From an uncultured Acidimicrobiales bacterium (GTDB taxonomy: Bacteria > Actinomycetota > Acidimicrobiia > Acidimicrobiales > CATQHL01), in the NCBI GenBank assembly GCA_958295925.1, contig CATQHL010000001.1, positions 526,676 to 590,675 of the forward strand: a stretch of DNA of 64,000 nt, read 5' to 3'. A model generated the notes under the pieces. It had not been told where the DNA came from and did not search any database. It saw only the letters and a list, made by a program, of their open reading frames with translations. Below, in pieces: positions 34,542-43,760 of this stretch. Every line of letters starts with the position of its first letter. The stretch's first letter is position 1. Position numbers and translations under genes: made by a program.

Positions 34542-35053
34542 GGCCAGAGCCAAGCCATCAGACAACAAACAACGCCACGCAACCTGCAGCCTCGAAGGCG
34601 ACGGACTGGTTGGATCAGGCGACGGACTGGTTGGATCAACGGACATAGCCCATCATGACGACAAAAATGCCACGAAACCTGCGGCAGCAACACCCCAGCC
34701 GTATGACAAGACCAAGGCCAAGCCATCAGACAAAGGCCAGGCCATCAGACAGCTGACGCATTTCACGGGCGATGTCTACCATCACCGCCAAAGTGCGGCA
34801 GGGCCAGAACACGACAGGGCCACGGCCAGAACACGACAGGGCCACGGCCAGGCCATTTGTGACAGACATATCAAGCGCACCAAGAAAAGCGGGATTCCCC
34901 CGATGCGGCAGGGCCACGGCCAAGCCATTTATGGCAAGGATCGGGATCCCGAGGACGGAGACATCGGCGCGATGCGGTGCGGCAGGGCCAAGGCCAGAAC
35001 ATTCGTGACAGGGCCAAGCCATTAAACAGCAAGGCCCTGAATCCGACCTGCGA
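34542..35053. repeat. Intergenic direct repeats related to the nucleoside hydrolase 3' end
   Basis: The sequence after the stop codon (GATAGGGCCAGAGCCAAGCC) recurs in degenerate form at least six times up to 35030 as (CA)GGGCCA(A/C)GGCCA(A/G)GCCAT plus variants. GCGACGGACTGGTTGGATCA is duplicated at about 34601 and 34619. No gene is seen. Confidence 0.65.
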
Positions 35054-35908
35054 TTGCTCGCAACCCTGGGCGACCTGCTAGAGGACGTCGCCGTCCATCC
35101 CCTGGGCGATCTGCGGGAAGCCACCGACACCCCATGCGTCATACGCCGCCGGAGAGGGGGGAGCGCCGCAAACGTGGCGGTGGCGGCAGCCAAGGTTCTG
35201 GGAATCCAAAGGGTGCGATTCCTGGGACGAGTGGGCGCAGACGCCCTGGGAGATCAACTGCTGGCAGACCTGCGGGAAGCGGGCGTGGAGGCATGCGTCC
35301 AGCGCGGCGGGCGCACCGGCTGCGTGGTGCTGCTGGTGGGAGCGGACGGCGAGCGCACGATGCTCACCGACAGGGGGAGCTGCAAGGACTTAGAGGGCTA
35401 CGAGGAGCGATGGCTGAACGGAGTGGGGCTGCTGCACGTTCCGGGCTACTCGCTGTTGGAACAACCTCTCGCCGACACCGCCAAGGCGATAATCGACGAC
35501 GTGCGGGTAAACGGCGGCGCGCTGAGCGTGGACGCAAGTTCGGTGGGTTCGATTTCCGATGCCGGACTGGACGATTTCTGCGCCATCCTGGCCGAGCTTG
35601 ACCCCGACGTGCTGATCTGCAACCGCAGCGAGGCGGACATGCTGGACGCGGCCTGGGCAGCCAGGGAGCTGAGGGTGAGGGTGACAAAGGACGGGCCACG
35701 CCCCACAGTGCTGAGCGTTCAAGGCTTCGACGAGGAGCGCATAGCGGCGCCGCCGCTGTCAAAGGTCACCGACACGACAGGGGCGGGAGACGCCTTCGCA
35801 GGCGGCCTGCTGGCGGCCCGACTCGAAGGCGCCGACTGGAGCGAGTCTGTGAAGGCCGCACACCGATCCGCAAAGGAGCACCTGATCATCCTGGGTTCGA
35901 AGGAATGA
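35054..35908 (+). CDS. PfkB-family sugar kinase, probable pseudouridine kinase
   Basis: A 284-residue ribokinase-like (PfkB) kinase. It has the N-terminal GGSAANVAVAAAKVLG, a nucleotide-binding LSVQG region and the catalytic DTTGAGDAFAGG (about residues 238-249). It starts at TTG 35054, which is directly followed by the first beta-strand (LATLGDLLEDV). The next gene is a pseudouridine-5'-phosphate glycosidase homologue, and PfkB kinases paired with it are typically pseudouridine kinases, so PsuK is the likely identity. The direct sequence evidence only supports the PfkB family. The two genes are 247 bases apart, filled with copies of this gene's own 3' end. Confidence 0.85.
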   Translation: MLATLGDLLEDVAVHPLGDLREATDTPCVIRRRRGGSAANVAVAAAKVLGIQRVRFLGRVGADALGDQLLADLREAGVEACVQRGGRTGCVVLLVGADGERTMLTDRGSCKDLEGYEERWLNGVGLLHVPGYSLLEQPLADTAKAIIDDVRVNGGALSVDASSVGSISDAGLDDFCAILAELDPDVLICNRSEADMLDAAWAARELRVRVTKDGPRPTVLSVQGFDEERIAAPPLSKVTDTTGAGDAFAGGLLAARLEGADWSESVKAAHRSAKEHLIILGSKE

Positions 35909-36140
35909 GCCGTCGACCCCACAACAAGGGGAAAGGGCTAGCTCACGGGAGGCGAGAACCACCCTCGTTCGAAGGAATGAGCCGTCGACCCCACAACGAG
36001 GGGTACAGGGTTGCCACGTCGAGGGAAGGGGCTGCCGGGTTCAACGAAACGAACCGCCGACCCCACAGCCGGGAGTGCGGGGCTGCCATGTCCAGGGGGG
36101 AGGCTGTTCGGTTCAAAGGAACGAACCGTCGCCGCAACCT
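35895..36140. repeat. Four degenerate copies of the kinase gene's 3' end
   Basis: The block around the kinase stop codon (GGTTCGAAGGAATGAGCC followed by GTCGACCCCACAAC) recurs at about 35968, 36036 and 36110 with increasing divergence (GGTTCAACGAAACGAACC, GGTTCAAAGGAACGAACC). No separate gene is supported here. Confidence 0.75.
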
Positions 36141-36155
36141 GGGGAAAGGCCGAGC

Positions 36156-37067
36156 ATGACTACAACTCCGCTGCGCATCGACCCCGAGGTGGCCGAGGCG
36201 CTGGCCACTGGCCGGGCTGTGGCAGCACTCGAGTCCACCGTCTACTCCCGTCTGGGCCTGCCCGACGGTCGAAACGCCGCGGCCCTGCGGCGATCCCTGG
36301 AGGGGGTGAGGGCGATGGGGGCCGTTCCGGCCATCACGGCGGTAATCGACGGCGAGATGCGCGTCGGCCTCGCAGACGAGGAACTCCCCCTGGTGCTGGC
36401 CACCGAGCGCAAGCTGGGGGAAAGAGACCTGCCCTTGGCGATAGCTGAGCGGTGGGAGGTGGGAGCGACCACCGTCTCGGCCTCGTTGGCGCTGGCTCAC
36501 GCTGCGGGGGTGAGGGTGTTCGCCACCGGCGGAATCGGGGGCGTTCATCGCAGGAGCTGGCAGACGGGAGACGTGAGCACCGACCTCGAAGCAATAGCCC
36601 GCTACCCGCTGGCGGTTGTGTGCTCTGGTGCGAAGGCCTTCCTCGATCTGCCGCTCACCCTGGAGCGGCTGGAGACGCTGGGCGTACCAGTGGTGGGCTA
36701 TCGATGCGACGAGTTTCCTGCGTTCTGGAGCCGCCGGAGCAACATTTCGCTGGCTTACCGAGTCGACAACCCCGCCGCTGCGGCCGCCATCGCAGACTCC
36801 CTCTTTAGAACCGGGGCGCTCATCGTCGCACCCGTCCCGGCGAGCGCCGAAGTGCCGCTGGAGGAGATGGCCCCGGCGGTGGAGTCCGCACTGGCCGAAG
36901 CCGAGGCCCGCAAGGTCACTGCAGGGGAGGTGACCCCTTTCGTGCTCGATCGGATCGACGAGGCCACAGGCGGGCGCTCGGGAGTTGCCAACGTGGAGTT
37001 GGTGGTAAACAACGCTCTCACGGCGGCATCAATTGCAGTTGCCTTAGCGGAACGCCGGGCCGGATGA
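36156..37067 (+). CDS. psuG: Pseudouridine-5'-phosphate glycosidase
   Basis: Splits pseudouridine-5'-phosphate into uracil and ribose-5-phosphate (reversible C-glycosidase). The 303-residue protein contains ALESTVYSRLGLP, AITAVIDGEMRVGL, VFATGGIGGVHR and CSGAKAFLDLPLTLERLET, in which the Lys corresponds to the Schiff-base lysine (K166 in E. coli PsuG). GVPVVGYRCDEFPAFW and LVVNNALTAASIAVAL also fit. The start is ATG 36156 with GGGGAAAGG upstream; an extension to 36075 runs through duplicated DNA and is rejected. With the preceding kinase it makes a two-step pseudouridine salvage route. Confidence 0.93.
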   Translation: MTTTPLRIDPEVAEALATGRAVAALESTVYSRLGLPDGRNAAALRRSLEGVRAMGAVPAITAVIDGEMRVGLADEELPLVLATERKLGERDLPLAIAERWEVGATTVSASLALAHAAGVRVFATGGIGGVHRRSWQTGDVSTDLEAIARYPLAVVCSGAKAFLDLPLTLERLETLGVPVVGYRCDEFPAFWSRRSNISLAYRVDNPAAAAAIADSLFRTGALIVAPVPASAEVPLEEMAPAVESALAEAEARKVTAGEVTPFVLDRIDEATGGRSGVANVELVVNNALTAASIAVALAERRAG

Positions 37068-37076
37068 TCGCTCCCC

Positions 37077-37412
37077 TCAGATCACCCGCACTATCCCCCC
37101 TTCGGGAGACTCGACGTGAACCTGCACATGGGTTCCGCCCTCCCCTATCCATCCGTGCGAGGCGGCAAATGTCAGCATCCCCTCGAAGTTCTCCCACCAT
37201 TCAGCCTTGGGGTTCATCCGTTCCGCCAAGCGTCGTACCCACTCAATCGACAGCCAGAGGTGGTGCGTCAGCCCCAGGCGAGCCGCTTCGCCAATAGCGG
37301 CTCGCACATCGTGGCGATCCCCCTCCGCTTCGATGTGAAACCTCGTGAAGTCCTCAGCCTCCCTCAGCGACGACTCGCCAGTTTCAAGATCTAATCGAAT
37401 GAACATGAGCAC
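37077..37412 (-). CDS. Conserved hypothetical protein (about 110 residues)
   Basis: No known function. The 111-residue protein reads like a small actinobacterial family: an N-terminal IRLDLETGE, then RFHIEAEGDRHDVRAAI, HHLWLSIEWVRRLA and the well-conserved-looking FEGMLTFAASHGWIGEGGTHVQVHVE. It is soluble, acidic, and without signal or membrane segment. GTG 37412 and ATG 37406 are both possible starts. It is convergent with psuG (nine-base gap). Its start region is repeated three times upstream with a 72-base period. Confidence 0.65.
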   Translation of the reverse strand: MLMFIRLDLETGESSLREAEDFTRFHIEAEGDRHDVRAAIGEAARLGLTHHLWLSIEWVRRLAERMNPKAEWWENFEGMLTFAASHGWIGEGGTHVQVHVESPEGGIVRVI

Positions 37413-38058
<646 letters not shown>

Positions 38059-38059
<1 letters not shown>

Positions 38060-38165
38060 AGCTTCTCAGGCGTTGAAACTCAGCGCCAGGCTCGCCGAAC
38101 ACCACCTCAGCCACCCCGACGACTCAGACCGAAGCTTCTCAGGCGTTGAAATTCAGCGCCAGCCC
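38059..38165. repeat. Duplicated 3' end of the SMP-30 gene
   Basis: The block GAAGCTTCTCAGGCGTTGAAA-(C/T)TCAGCGCCAG-type sequence occurs at about 38059 and 38131. The second copy contains the stop codon of the minus-strand SMP-30 gene; the first abuts the PII stop codon. Confidence 0.75.
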
Positions 38166-39101
38166 GGCCCTCGGCCACTCAAAGGCCAGCAGCCTTCCGT
38201 TGCCCGAGTCGGTCGCATAGGCCACAGAAAGGTCTCCCCCCCAGCACACATTGGTCAGCAGCGGCCCGACCTCCCCTTCAGGCGCCGCTACATACTCGAT
38301 CTCACCGGTTGGCCGTACCAGGCACAGCCCCTCTGTGATGGCGGCAACCACCACCGTTCCGTCGGCCTCAACAGCCAGGGAGTCGAAGTGGCTGAGCGTG
38401 TTGGCCAGGCAGCGGCGACTGCGGTGATCCACACGCCCTGGGGAGATGACATCCCACGCCCAGAGCCGCCCGGTTGGCGTCTCTGACACATAAAGCGTCT
38501 CACCATCAGGGGAAAGGCCGATCCCGTTGGGTCCGATAAGGGAGAAAATCGACCTCTTTGAAATTGAGCCGTCGAGGGCTGAGTAGAAGACCCCGTTCCT
38601 GTCCTCGTCGTGGGGCCGCTTCTTGCCGAAATCCGTGAACCAAATGCCACCGTGAGCATCAAAGACCAGGTCGTTGGGGCCGCAGAGGCGGTGACCGTCG
38701 CAGGCGGTAAAAAGCACTTCCACCTCCCCCGATTGGAGGTCGACGCGATCAATGCTGCCCGTCTTGTACTCAGGACTCTGATTTGCGCCTGTGCCGGGTG
38801 CCGAAGGAAGCCAGTACTCGCCTCGCCTGTACCAAGCGAAGCCCCCGTTGTTGCATACGTACGCTCCTCCGTCGGGGCCAATGGCAACACCATTAGGGCC
38901 GGCGGTGGTGGCCCTCGGCCAGCTAGCCACCGTCTCTCGCCCGCCATCGGGGAAGACACGCGTCAAACGCGGCCCAAGCACCTCCACGACCAGAATCGAA
39001 CCATCGCTCATAGCCACCGGGCCTTCGGGAAAATCGAGTCCCTCGGCCACCACCTTGGAAGGCAGCCTGATGGGTTCCCGGTTCTCGGCAGTGGCGCTCA
39101 A
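38139..39101 (-). CDS. SMP-30/gluconolactonase family protein
   Basis: A six-bladed beta-propeller lactonase-like protein of 320 residues. The metal-site residues of the family are visible: Glu in LDFPEGPVA, Asn in GPNDLVFD, and Asp in HFDSLAVEADG. SLIGPNGIGLSPDGETLYVSET is also typical. Members hydrolyse sugar lactones or other small lactones, and the precise substrate is not predictable. The start is TTG 39101, supported by GGAGG five bases before it. It is convergent with the PII gene and has no related neighbours. Confidence 0.88.
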   Translation of the reverse strand: MSATAENREPIRLPSKVVAEGLDFPEGPVAMSDGSILVVEVLGPRLTRVFPDGGRETVASWPRATTAGPNGVAIGPDGGAYVCNNGGFAWYRRGEYWLPSAPGTGANQSPEYKTGSIDRVDLQSGEVEVLFTACDGHRLCGPNDLVFDAHGGIWFTDFGKKRPHDEDRNGVFYSALDGSISKRSIFSLIGPNGIGLSPDGETLYVSETPTGRLWAWDVISPGRVDHRSRRCLANTLSHFDSLAVEADGTVVVAAITEGLCLVRPTGEIEYVAAPEGEVGPLLTNVCWGGDLSVAYATDSGNGRLLAFEWPRAGLALNFNA

Positions 39102-39419
39102 TGATCCTCCGTGCGATCCAGCTTCGTGCGATAAATCTCCTGAACCAAGAGCCTACTCAGCGAGGATTGTGCGCCTAGGGTGGCGCCTCTTGACATCCAA
39201 TCTTCAACCCTGTTACTAAAGCGCCTGGGTGTCAGTCGCACCCGTTTGCTTACCGTTTGTTTGCCTCTTCCAGACCGACAGAGTCGTAAACCAGCAGCTG
39301 CCGTGAATGTTCAAGCCTGAGAGGCCGACGACCCCGGGCGGGGCATCGTACGCATTAGTCTTCAATCGGCAGCCGCCGTGGATGCTCAAGCCTGCCGCTG
39401 CGAACTAGTGTGAACGCAC
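39102..39419. other. Intergenic region with promoter and a short duplication
   Basis: TTGACA (39190-39195) and TACTAA (39214-39219), 18 bases apart, form a plausible rightward promoter for the thioesterase-deacetylase pair. A block GCCGTGGATGCTCAAGCCTG (about 39375) recurs as GCCGTGAATGTTCAAGCCTG (about 39299). No gene is seen. Confidence 0.5.
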
Positions 39420-40214
39420 GTGTCCAAGCCACTCGGCGCCCACAGTTTGCAGCAATTGCCCAGCGAGGGCAGACGATTTGCAGACGAGAGGAGGGTGAGG
39501 CTCGATGATGCCGGGCCGAACGGTCTGCTTCGTCTTGACGCCATCGCCCGCTTCCTCCAAGACGTCGCAACCGACGACTACCTCGACGCCGGTTTTGAGG
39601 AGGGCAGGGCCTGGGTGTTGCGGCGGGCATTGATCTCGGTAAGCCGCCCCGCCCGGTTCAACGAATCCCTCAGGCTCACCACCTGGTGCTCCGGCTTTGG
39701 AAGTCGATACGCCGAGCGGAGCACCCAAATTCGAGGAAACAGCGGTGCGCGCATCGACTCGGCGGCACTGTGGATATACCTCGACAACAAGACCTGGGTT
39801 CCCAAGCGGTTAGATCCCGAATTCTTGGCCATCTTCGGCCCTTCCACAGGCGACAGGCGAATCGGCGCCACTCTTTCCCATTCGGAAGCCCCAGGCGACT
39901 GCTTGCGCAAGTCCTGGACGCCTCTCTACTGCGACATGGACATCTGGAATCACGTCAACAACTCCCGCTACTGGGCCGTTGTCGTAGAGGAAGCAGCCGA
40001 CGAAGGCCTGATCACATACCGGGCAGAGATAGAGCACCGCTCCCCTCTCAATGCCGGGAAGGAAGTCGAAATCCTTATCTCAAAAAGTAAGTCAGGCTTG
40101 AAGACCTGGTTCAAATCGCAAGGCGATCTCTGTGCATCTGCTAATGTTGAATATGTAGAAGTCGCCGGGTTGGAGAATGAACAATCGACTATAAGCGCAT
40201 TAGACGCGATTTGA
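39420..40214 (+). CDS. Acyl-ACP thioesterase family protein
   Basis: A 264-residue double hot-dog protein of the acyl-[acyl carrier protein] thioesterase family, which releases fatty acids from ACP in the cytoplasm. The first hot-dog has LLRLDAIARFLQDVATDDY and AWVLRR; the second has MDIWNHVNNSRYW, where D174 and H178 match the catalytic motif of plant enzymes but Trp176 stands where they have Asn. GTG 39420 is used; GTG/TTG codons slightly downstream are possible. Its stop overlaps the start of the deacetylase gene by four bases (TTGA), so the two are translationally coupled. Confidence 0.85.
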   Translation: MSKPLGAHSLQQLPSEGRRFADERRVRLDDAGPNGLLRLDAIARFLQDVATDDYLDAGFEEGRAWVLRRALISVSRPARFNESLRLTTWCSGFGSRYAERSTQIRGNSGARIDSAALWIYLDNKTWVPKRLDPEFLAIFGPSTGDRRIGATLSHSEAPGDCLRKSWTPLYCDMDIWNHVNNSRYWAVVVEEAADEGLITYRAEIEHRSPLNAGKEVEILISKSKSGLKTWFKSQGDLCASANVEYVEVAGLENEQSTISALDAI

Positions 40215-41872
40215 CGGAGCTGACCGGGAGGCTGTCCAGGAAGCAGTTCGGGAAACTGACCAGAAAGCAGTTCGGGAAACTGACCAAGAAGCAGTTCGGG
40301 AAACTGCCCAGGAAACAGTTCGGGAAACTGCCCAGGAAACTGCCCAGGAATCTGTTCGGGAAACTGTCCGGGAAGCAGTTCGGGAAACTGCCCAGGAATC
40401 TGTTCGGGAAACTGTCCGGGAAGCAGTTCGGGAAACTGCCCAGGAATCTGTTCGGGAAACTGTCCGGGAAGCAGTTCGGGAAACTGCCCGGGAATCTGTT
40501 CGGGAAACAAGACGAACAGCACCTAGAAGAGAAAGAGGCGACTGGGGTAGTCGAAGCGGACGGGTTTGAGGTTCAGCACGCGCCGGAAAATTCTCCGGAA
40601 AAGCCCCCTGGAAAGAAGAATACCAAGGCCGTCTCGGCTGGAAAGAAGAATACCGAGGTCGTCTCGGCGACGCTGCTGGCCGTTATCTGCGTAGTGGCGC
40701 TGATCAGCGCCAACTCGTCGACCTCCTCAAATCTGATGACAACGAGTGGCCCGGTGGGAGAGGCAACACCCGCCGATTCGGGAAATCCGGCCAATGCCTC
40801 AAGCAACGGCATTCCGCGCTCCGACCAAGGCCAGGGCGCCCAACCCGTCGGTTTGTCCCGCCCAACCTCTGGGCAGGCCGCCGGGCAAGCCGTTCCAGTG
40901 GAAACCAGCGCCGTCAACCCGATCAGCGGTCCCCTCAAGCCGTCCCTGCCGGGTGCTGCTACGCCCACAGGGACGGAACCCGGTGAGCGAACTGCGGAGA
41001 CGACCCTGAGTCTCGATCTCTATGGCCCGATGCCCCCTGGCATACCCTGGCCGAGCAGCCTGGTGGCGGCCCTGTGGCCAGACTCAACATCCGACCCCTC
41101 TGAAACCACCGACAATGAAAAAGTCGCCGCTTCTGCGTGCGCCTGGGGCAGCGGGGTTCAGCTGGAGTCACCGAGGAGATCCGACCCCCTTGGGCTAGCG
41201 GATTCCCTCATTAACAACGAATGCAAGCCTGTCCAGCTGCCTCCGTTCACCGGCGAGTCTCTGGGAAGGCCGGCTCGCATCATCAGATACGGGCCGTCCG
41301 GAAGCAGCACGGCGCCTCGTCTCTATCTGACATTCGACGACGGCCCCGATCCCTACTGGACGCTCAGGGTGCTCGACCTTCTGGACAGGCACGGCGCTCG
41401 CGCCACGTTCTTCCCAACCGGGGTGGCGGCCGCCTCCTATCCCGCGTTGATCGGTGAGATCGTGAACTCGGGTCACACGCTGGGCTCGCACCTCTGGAGC
41501 CACACTCAGACCCCGATGTTCAACGAACACCTGTTCCGCAAGGAACTCAGGGACAGCGCAGCGCTGCTTTCGGGACATATCACGAACTGCCTTCGCCCCC
41601 CTTACGGAATTCTCAACGACGAAATACGCCGATGGAGCGGGGAAGAAGGATTCGAACTCCTCATGTGGGGTGATCCAGACACCCTGGACTGGACAAGACC
41701 AAGCACCAACGTCCTGATCGATCGCATCTTGAATAACATCAAGCCCGGGACGATACTTCTGTTCCACGAGCACTCAGGGGCCGAGACGCTGGCAGCGATT
41801 GACTTCGTGCTCGAAACTCTCATTGCCGACGGATGGCAGGTTGACACCCCTATTTGTCCTCTCTCGTTCTAA
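40211..41872 (+). CDS. Membrane-anchored polysaccharide deacetylase with basic repeat N-terminus
   Basis: A type II membrane protein of 553 residues. Residues 8-100 are about eleven tandem eight-residue repeats (xKQFGKLx/xNLFGKLx), strongly basic and expected in the cytoplasm. After a charged stretch comes one membrane helix (about 151-167), a Ser/Pro/Thr-rich linker, and a C-terminal NodB domain. NodB motifs: TFDDGP (374-379), SHLWSH with metal His427 and His431, RPPYG (462-466), DPDTLDW (488-494) and LFHEH (517-521, usually LxHD). It probably deacetylates N-acetylated cell-wall or surface glycans outside the membrane. It is translationally coupled to the thioesterase gene. The TTG 40211 start is forced by the overlap. 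Confidence 0.9.
   Translation: MTELTGRLSRKQFGKLTRKQFGKLTKKQFGKLPRKQFGKLPRKLPRNLFGKLSGKQFGKLPRNLFGKLSGKQFGKLPRNLFGKLSGKQFGKLPGNLFGKQDEQHLEEKEATGVVEADGFEVQHAPENSPEKPPGKKNTKAVSAGKKNTEVVSATLLAVICVVALISANSSTSSNLMTTSGPVGEATPADSGNPANASSNGIPRSDQGQGAQPVGLSRPTSGQAAGQAVPVETSAVNPISGPLKPSLPGAATPTGTEPGERTAETTLSLDLYGPMPPGIPWPSSLVAALWPDSTSDPSETTDNEKVAASACAWGSGVQLESPRRSDPLGLADSLINNECKPVQLPPFTGESLGRPARIIRYGPSGSSTAPRLYLTFDDGPDPYWTLRVLDLLDRHGARATFFPTGVAAASYPALIGEIVNSGHTLGSHLWSHTQTPMFNEHLFRKELRDSAALLSGHITNCLRPPYGILNDEIRRWSGEEGFELLMWGDPDTLDWTRPSTNVLIDRILNNIKPGTILLFHEHSGAETLAAIDFVLETLIADGWQVDTPICPLSF
40225..40510 (+). repeat. In-frame 24-base tandem repeats in the deacetylase gene
   Basis: About eleven copies of a 24-base unit (AAGCAGTTCGGGAAACTG core), with a 48-base higher-order period in the second half, encode the KQFGKL/NLFGKL octads. 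The reverse strand also stays open through them. Confidence 0.85.
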
Positions 41873-41930
41873 CCCTGCAGGTCGCAGGATCGTGCGATAG
41901 GATCGTAGGAGGGTAACCTGAATGCTTCTT

Positions 41931-42006
41931 GTTGGCCGTAGCTCAGTTTGGTAAGAGCGCCGGGTTGTGGTCCCGGAGGTCGGGGGTTCAAATCCCCTCG
42001 GTCAAC
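41931..42006 (+). tRNA. tRNA-His (GTG)
   Basis: Complete cloverleaf: acceptor TTGGCCG/CGGTCAA, D-stem GCTC/GAGC, anticodon stem CCGGG/CCCGG with loop TTGTGGT, T-arm GGGG-TTCAAAT-CCCC. G-1 (41931) pairs with C73 (42006), the histidine identity pair. CCA is not encoded. Confidence 0.95.
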
Positions 42007-42064
42007 CGAGAGCGTCGCGGGCACGCCGCGCTTCGCAGAAGCCTGCAAGAGCATCTCCCCCGCT

Positions 42065-42137
42065 GCCCCTCTAGCTCAATTGGCAGAGCAACGGACTCTT
42101 AATCCGCAGGTTCTGGGTTCGAGTCCCAGGGGGGGTA
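42065..42137 (+). tRNA. tRNA-Lys (CTT)
   Basis: Acceptor GCCCCTC/GGGGGGT (with wobble pairs), D-arm GCTC...GAGC, anticodon loop CTCTTAA (CTT), T-arm CTGGG-TTCGAGT-CCCAG, discriminator A. CCA is not encoded. It follows tRNA-His by 58 bases. Confidence 0.92.
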
Positions 42138-42281
42138 CAAGCCCGCAGCAGCGATAGATGCAGCAGCGATCCCGCAAAAGCGATCCCCGCAAAAGCAAGA
42201 GTGCGCCCGATCTCAAGAGCGTCTCGCAACCTCGGCGACTTTCCCACTGCTCGACAATCAGCGACGGTCTACATTTGAACC

Positions 42282-43034
42282 GTGGAAAAGCGCGATTCGA
42301 AGCCACGGGACGACCGCCAAAGAGGCCGCGACTACTCAAGTCAGCGGTCTCTTATGGTCAGTCGGCAGTTGGCAGCACGAGGCGTCAAAGACAAGCGCGT
42401 CCTGAATGCCATGGGAGCGGTCCCCCGGGAGTTGTTTCTCCCGCCGGAGCGGCGGCGCCGGGCATACGAGGACAGGGCACTGCCCCTCTCGCACTCGCAG
42501 ACCGTCTCGCAGCCATACGTCGTGGCGTCAACCCTGCAGGCCCTGCGACTCACACCCGAGTGCCGGGTGCTGGAAATCGGCGCCGGGTCGGGATACGCAG
42601 CAGCGGTTACAGGTCTCCTGGCTGCCGAGGTTGTTGCCCTGGAACGCATAGAGGCTCTGGCCGAGCGCTCTCGCCGCCTGCTCGCGGAGTTGGGCTACAA
42701 CAACGTCACCGTCGTCTGGGTCGACGGGACAGAAGGATTTGCCGAACACGCCCCCTACGACGCAATCTTCATCTCCGCGGCGACGCCCAGGGTCTCACCT
42801 GCGCTGTTTAAACAACTCGCAGCGGGAGGTCGGCTGGTGGCTCCTGTGGGACACACGAGCGGACGGCAGGAGCTGGCCGTGTACGTGCAGCCTCGCACTG
42901 ACGAACCGAATGGGGAGGGCCAGGACAAGGCGGGCACCCCGCCCTCGGAGTCGTCGAGGACGCTATTTCCCGTGACCTTCGTCCCCCTGCTGCCCGGGGT
43001 GGAGAGTAAAGGGGCGGATTCGACAGGCAGTTAG
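42282..43034 (+). CDS. pcm: Protein-L-isoaspartate O-methyltransferase
   Basis: Repairs isoaspartyl residues in damaged proteins by SAM-dependent methylation. The 250-residue protein has VPRELFLPP, the substrate-site ALPLSHSQTVSQPYVVA, SAM motif I VLEIGAGSGYAAAV, and later VDGTEGF and FISAATPRVSP with LVAPVG. GTG 42282 is used; the ATG at 42354 (MVSRQLAARGV), where the family homology begins, is an alternative. The last 30 residues are a low-complexity tail. Confidence 0.9.
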   Translation: MEKRDSKPRDDRQRGRDYSSQRSLMVSRQLAARGVKDKRVLNAMGAVPRELFLPPERRRRAYEDRALPLSHSQTVSQPYVVASTLQALRLTPECRVLEIGAGSGYAAAVTGLLAAEVVALERIEALAERSRRLLAELGYNNVTVVWVDGTEGFAEHAPYDAIFISAATPRVSPALFKQLAAGGRLVAPVGHTSGRQELAVYVQPRTDEPNGEGQDKAGTPPSESSRTLFPVTFVPLLPGVESKGADSTGS

Positions 43035-43046
43035 CCTGGGCTGGTT

Positions 43047-43760
43047 ATGTTAAGCCGATCTCCTTCCAGCCGACCCGTTGAGATCGTCCCTTCCACGCTG
43101 GCCGCCGACTTCAGCAGGCTGGGGGACGAGGTGGCCACCCTTGAGCGGGCAGGCGCCGATCGCATCCAGTGGGATGTGATGGACGGGGAGTTCGTGCCAA
43201 ACCTCACGTTCGGCCCGGATGTAATAGCGTCGGTGAGGTCTATCACCTCCCTGCCCTTCGAGGCGCACCTGATGGTCAACTCACCTGCAGCCCTGTTGCG
43301 GCGATTCGTGGATGCCGGCTGCGAATTCCTGATAGTCCACGTGGAGGCGTGTACGCACCTTCACCGCACTTTGGGACAAATACGAGAGACGGGCGCCTCC
43401 CCTGGCGTGGCCCTGAATCCGGCGACAGGCCCTGAGGCGATTGCACACGTGATGGACTTGCTGGACCTAGTGCTTGTTATGACCGTCAACCCGGGCTTCG
43501 GGGGGCAGCGCTACCTAACGAGCATGGAGCCAAAGATTGCGGAGGTCTCCCGCCTAATCGAGGAAAGCGGCAGGGATATAGATCTGGAGGTTGACGGGGG
43601 AATCAGCCCTGCGACCATCGGGGGGGCTGCCGCTGCGGGCGCAAACCTATTCGTCTCGGGCAGCGCCCTGTTTTCCCACCCCGGGGGGCTGAGAGAAGCG
43701 ACGAAGGAGCTTCGTCGCCTGGCCGAAGAAAGGTCGGGGCGCCGAGAAGATCCCGGCTAG
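43047..43760 (+). CDS. rpe: Ribulose-phosphate 3-epimerase
   Basis: Interconverts ribulose-5-phosphate and xylulose-5-phosphate in the pentose phosphate route. The 237-residue TIM barrel has [34 protein letters not shown] (His74), [13 protein letters not shown] and EVDGGI (Asp183). Of the usual His-Asp-His-Asp metal set, the first His is Gln41 here (IQWDVMDG). Activity is still likely but the metal site differs. It follows pcm by 12 bases and is probably co-transcribed. It ends in a four-base convergent overlap with clpP. Confidence 0.93.
   Translation: MLSRSPSSRPVEIVPSTLAADFSRLGDEVATLERAGADRIQWDVMDGEFVPNLTFGPDVIASVRSITSLPFEAHLMVNSPAALLRRFVDAGCEFLIVHVEACTHLHRTLGQIRETGASPGVALNPATGPEAIAHVMDLLDLVLVMTVNPGFGGQRYLTSMEPKIAEVSRLIEESGRDIDLEVDGGISPATIGGAAAAGANLFVSGSALFSHPGGLREATKELRRLAEERSGRREDPG

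Noticed and set aside
39968..40522. 184-codon minus-strand frame of FPEQIPGQFPELL repeats
   Set aside because: It is the reverse reading of the octad repeats and of the thioesterase end; both real genes on the plus strand have clear domains.
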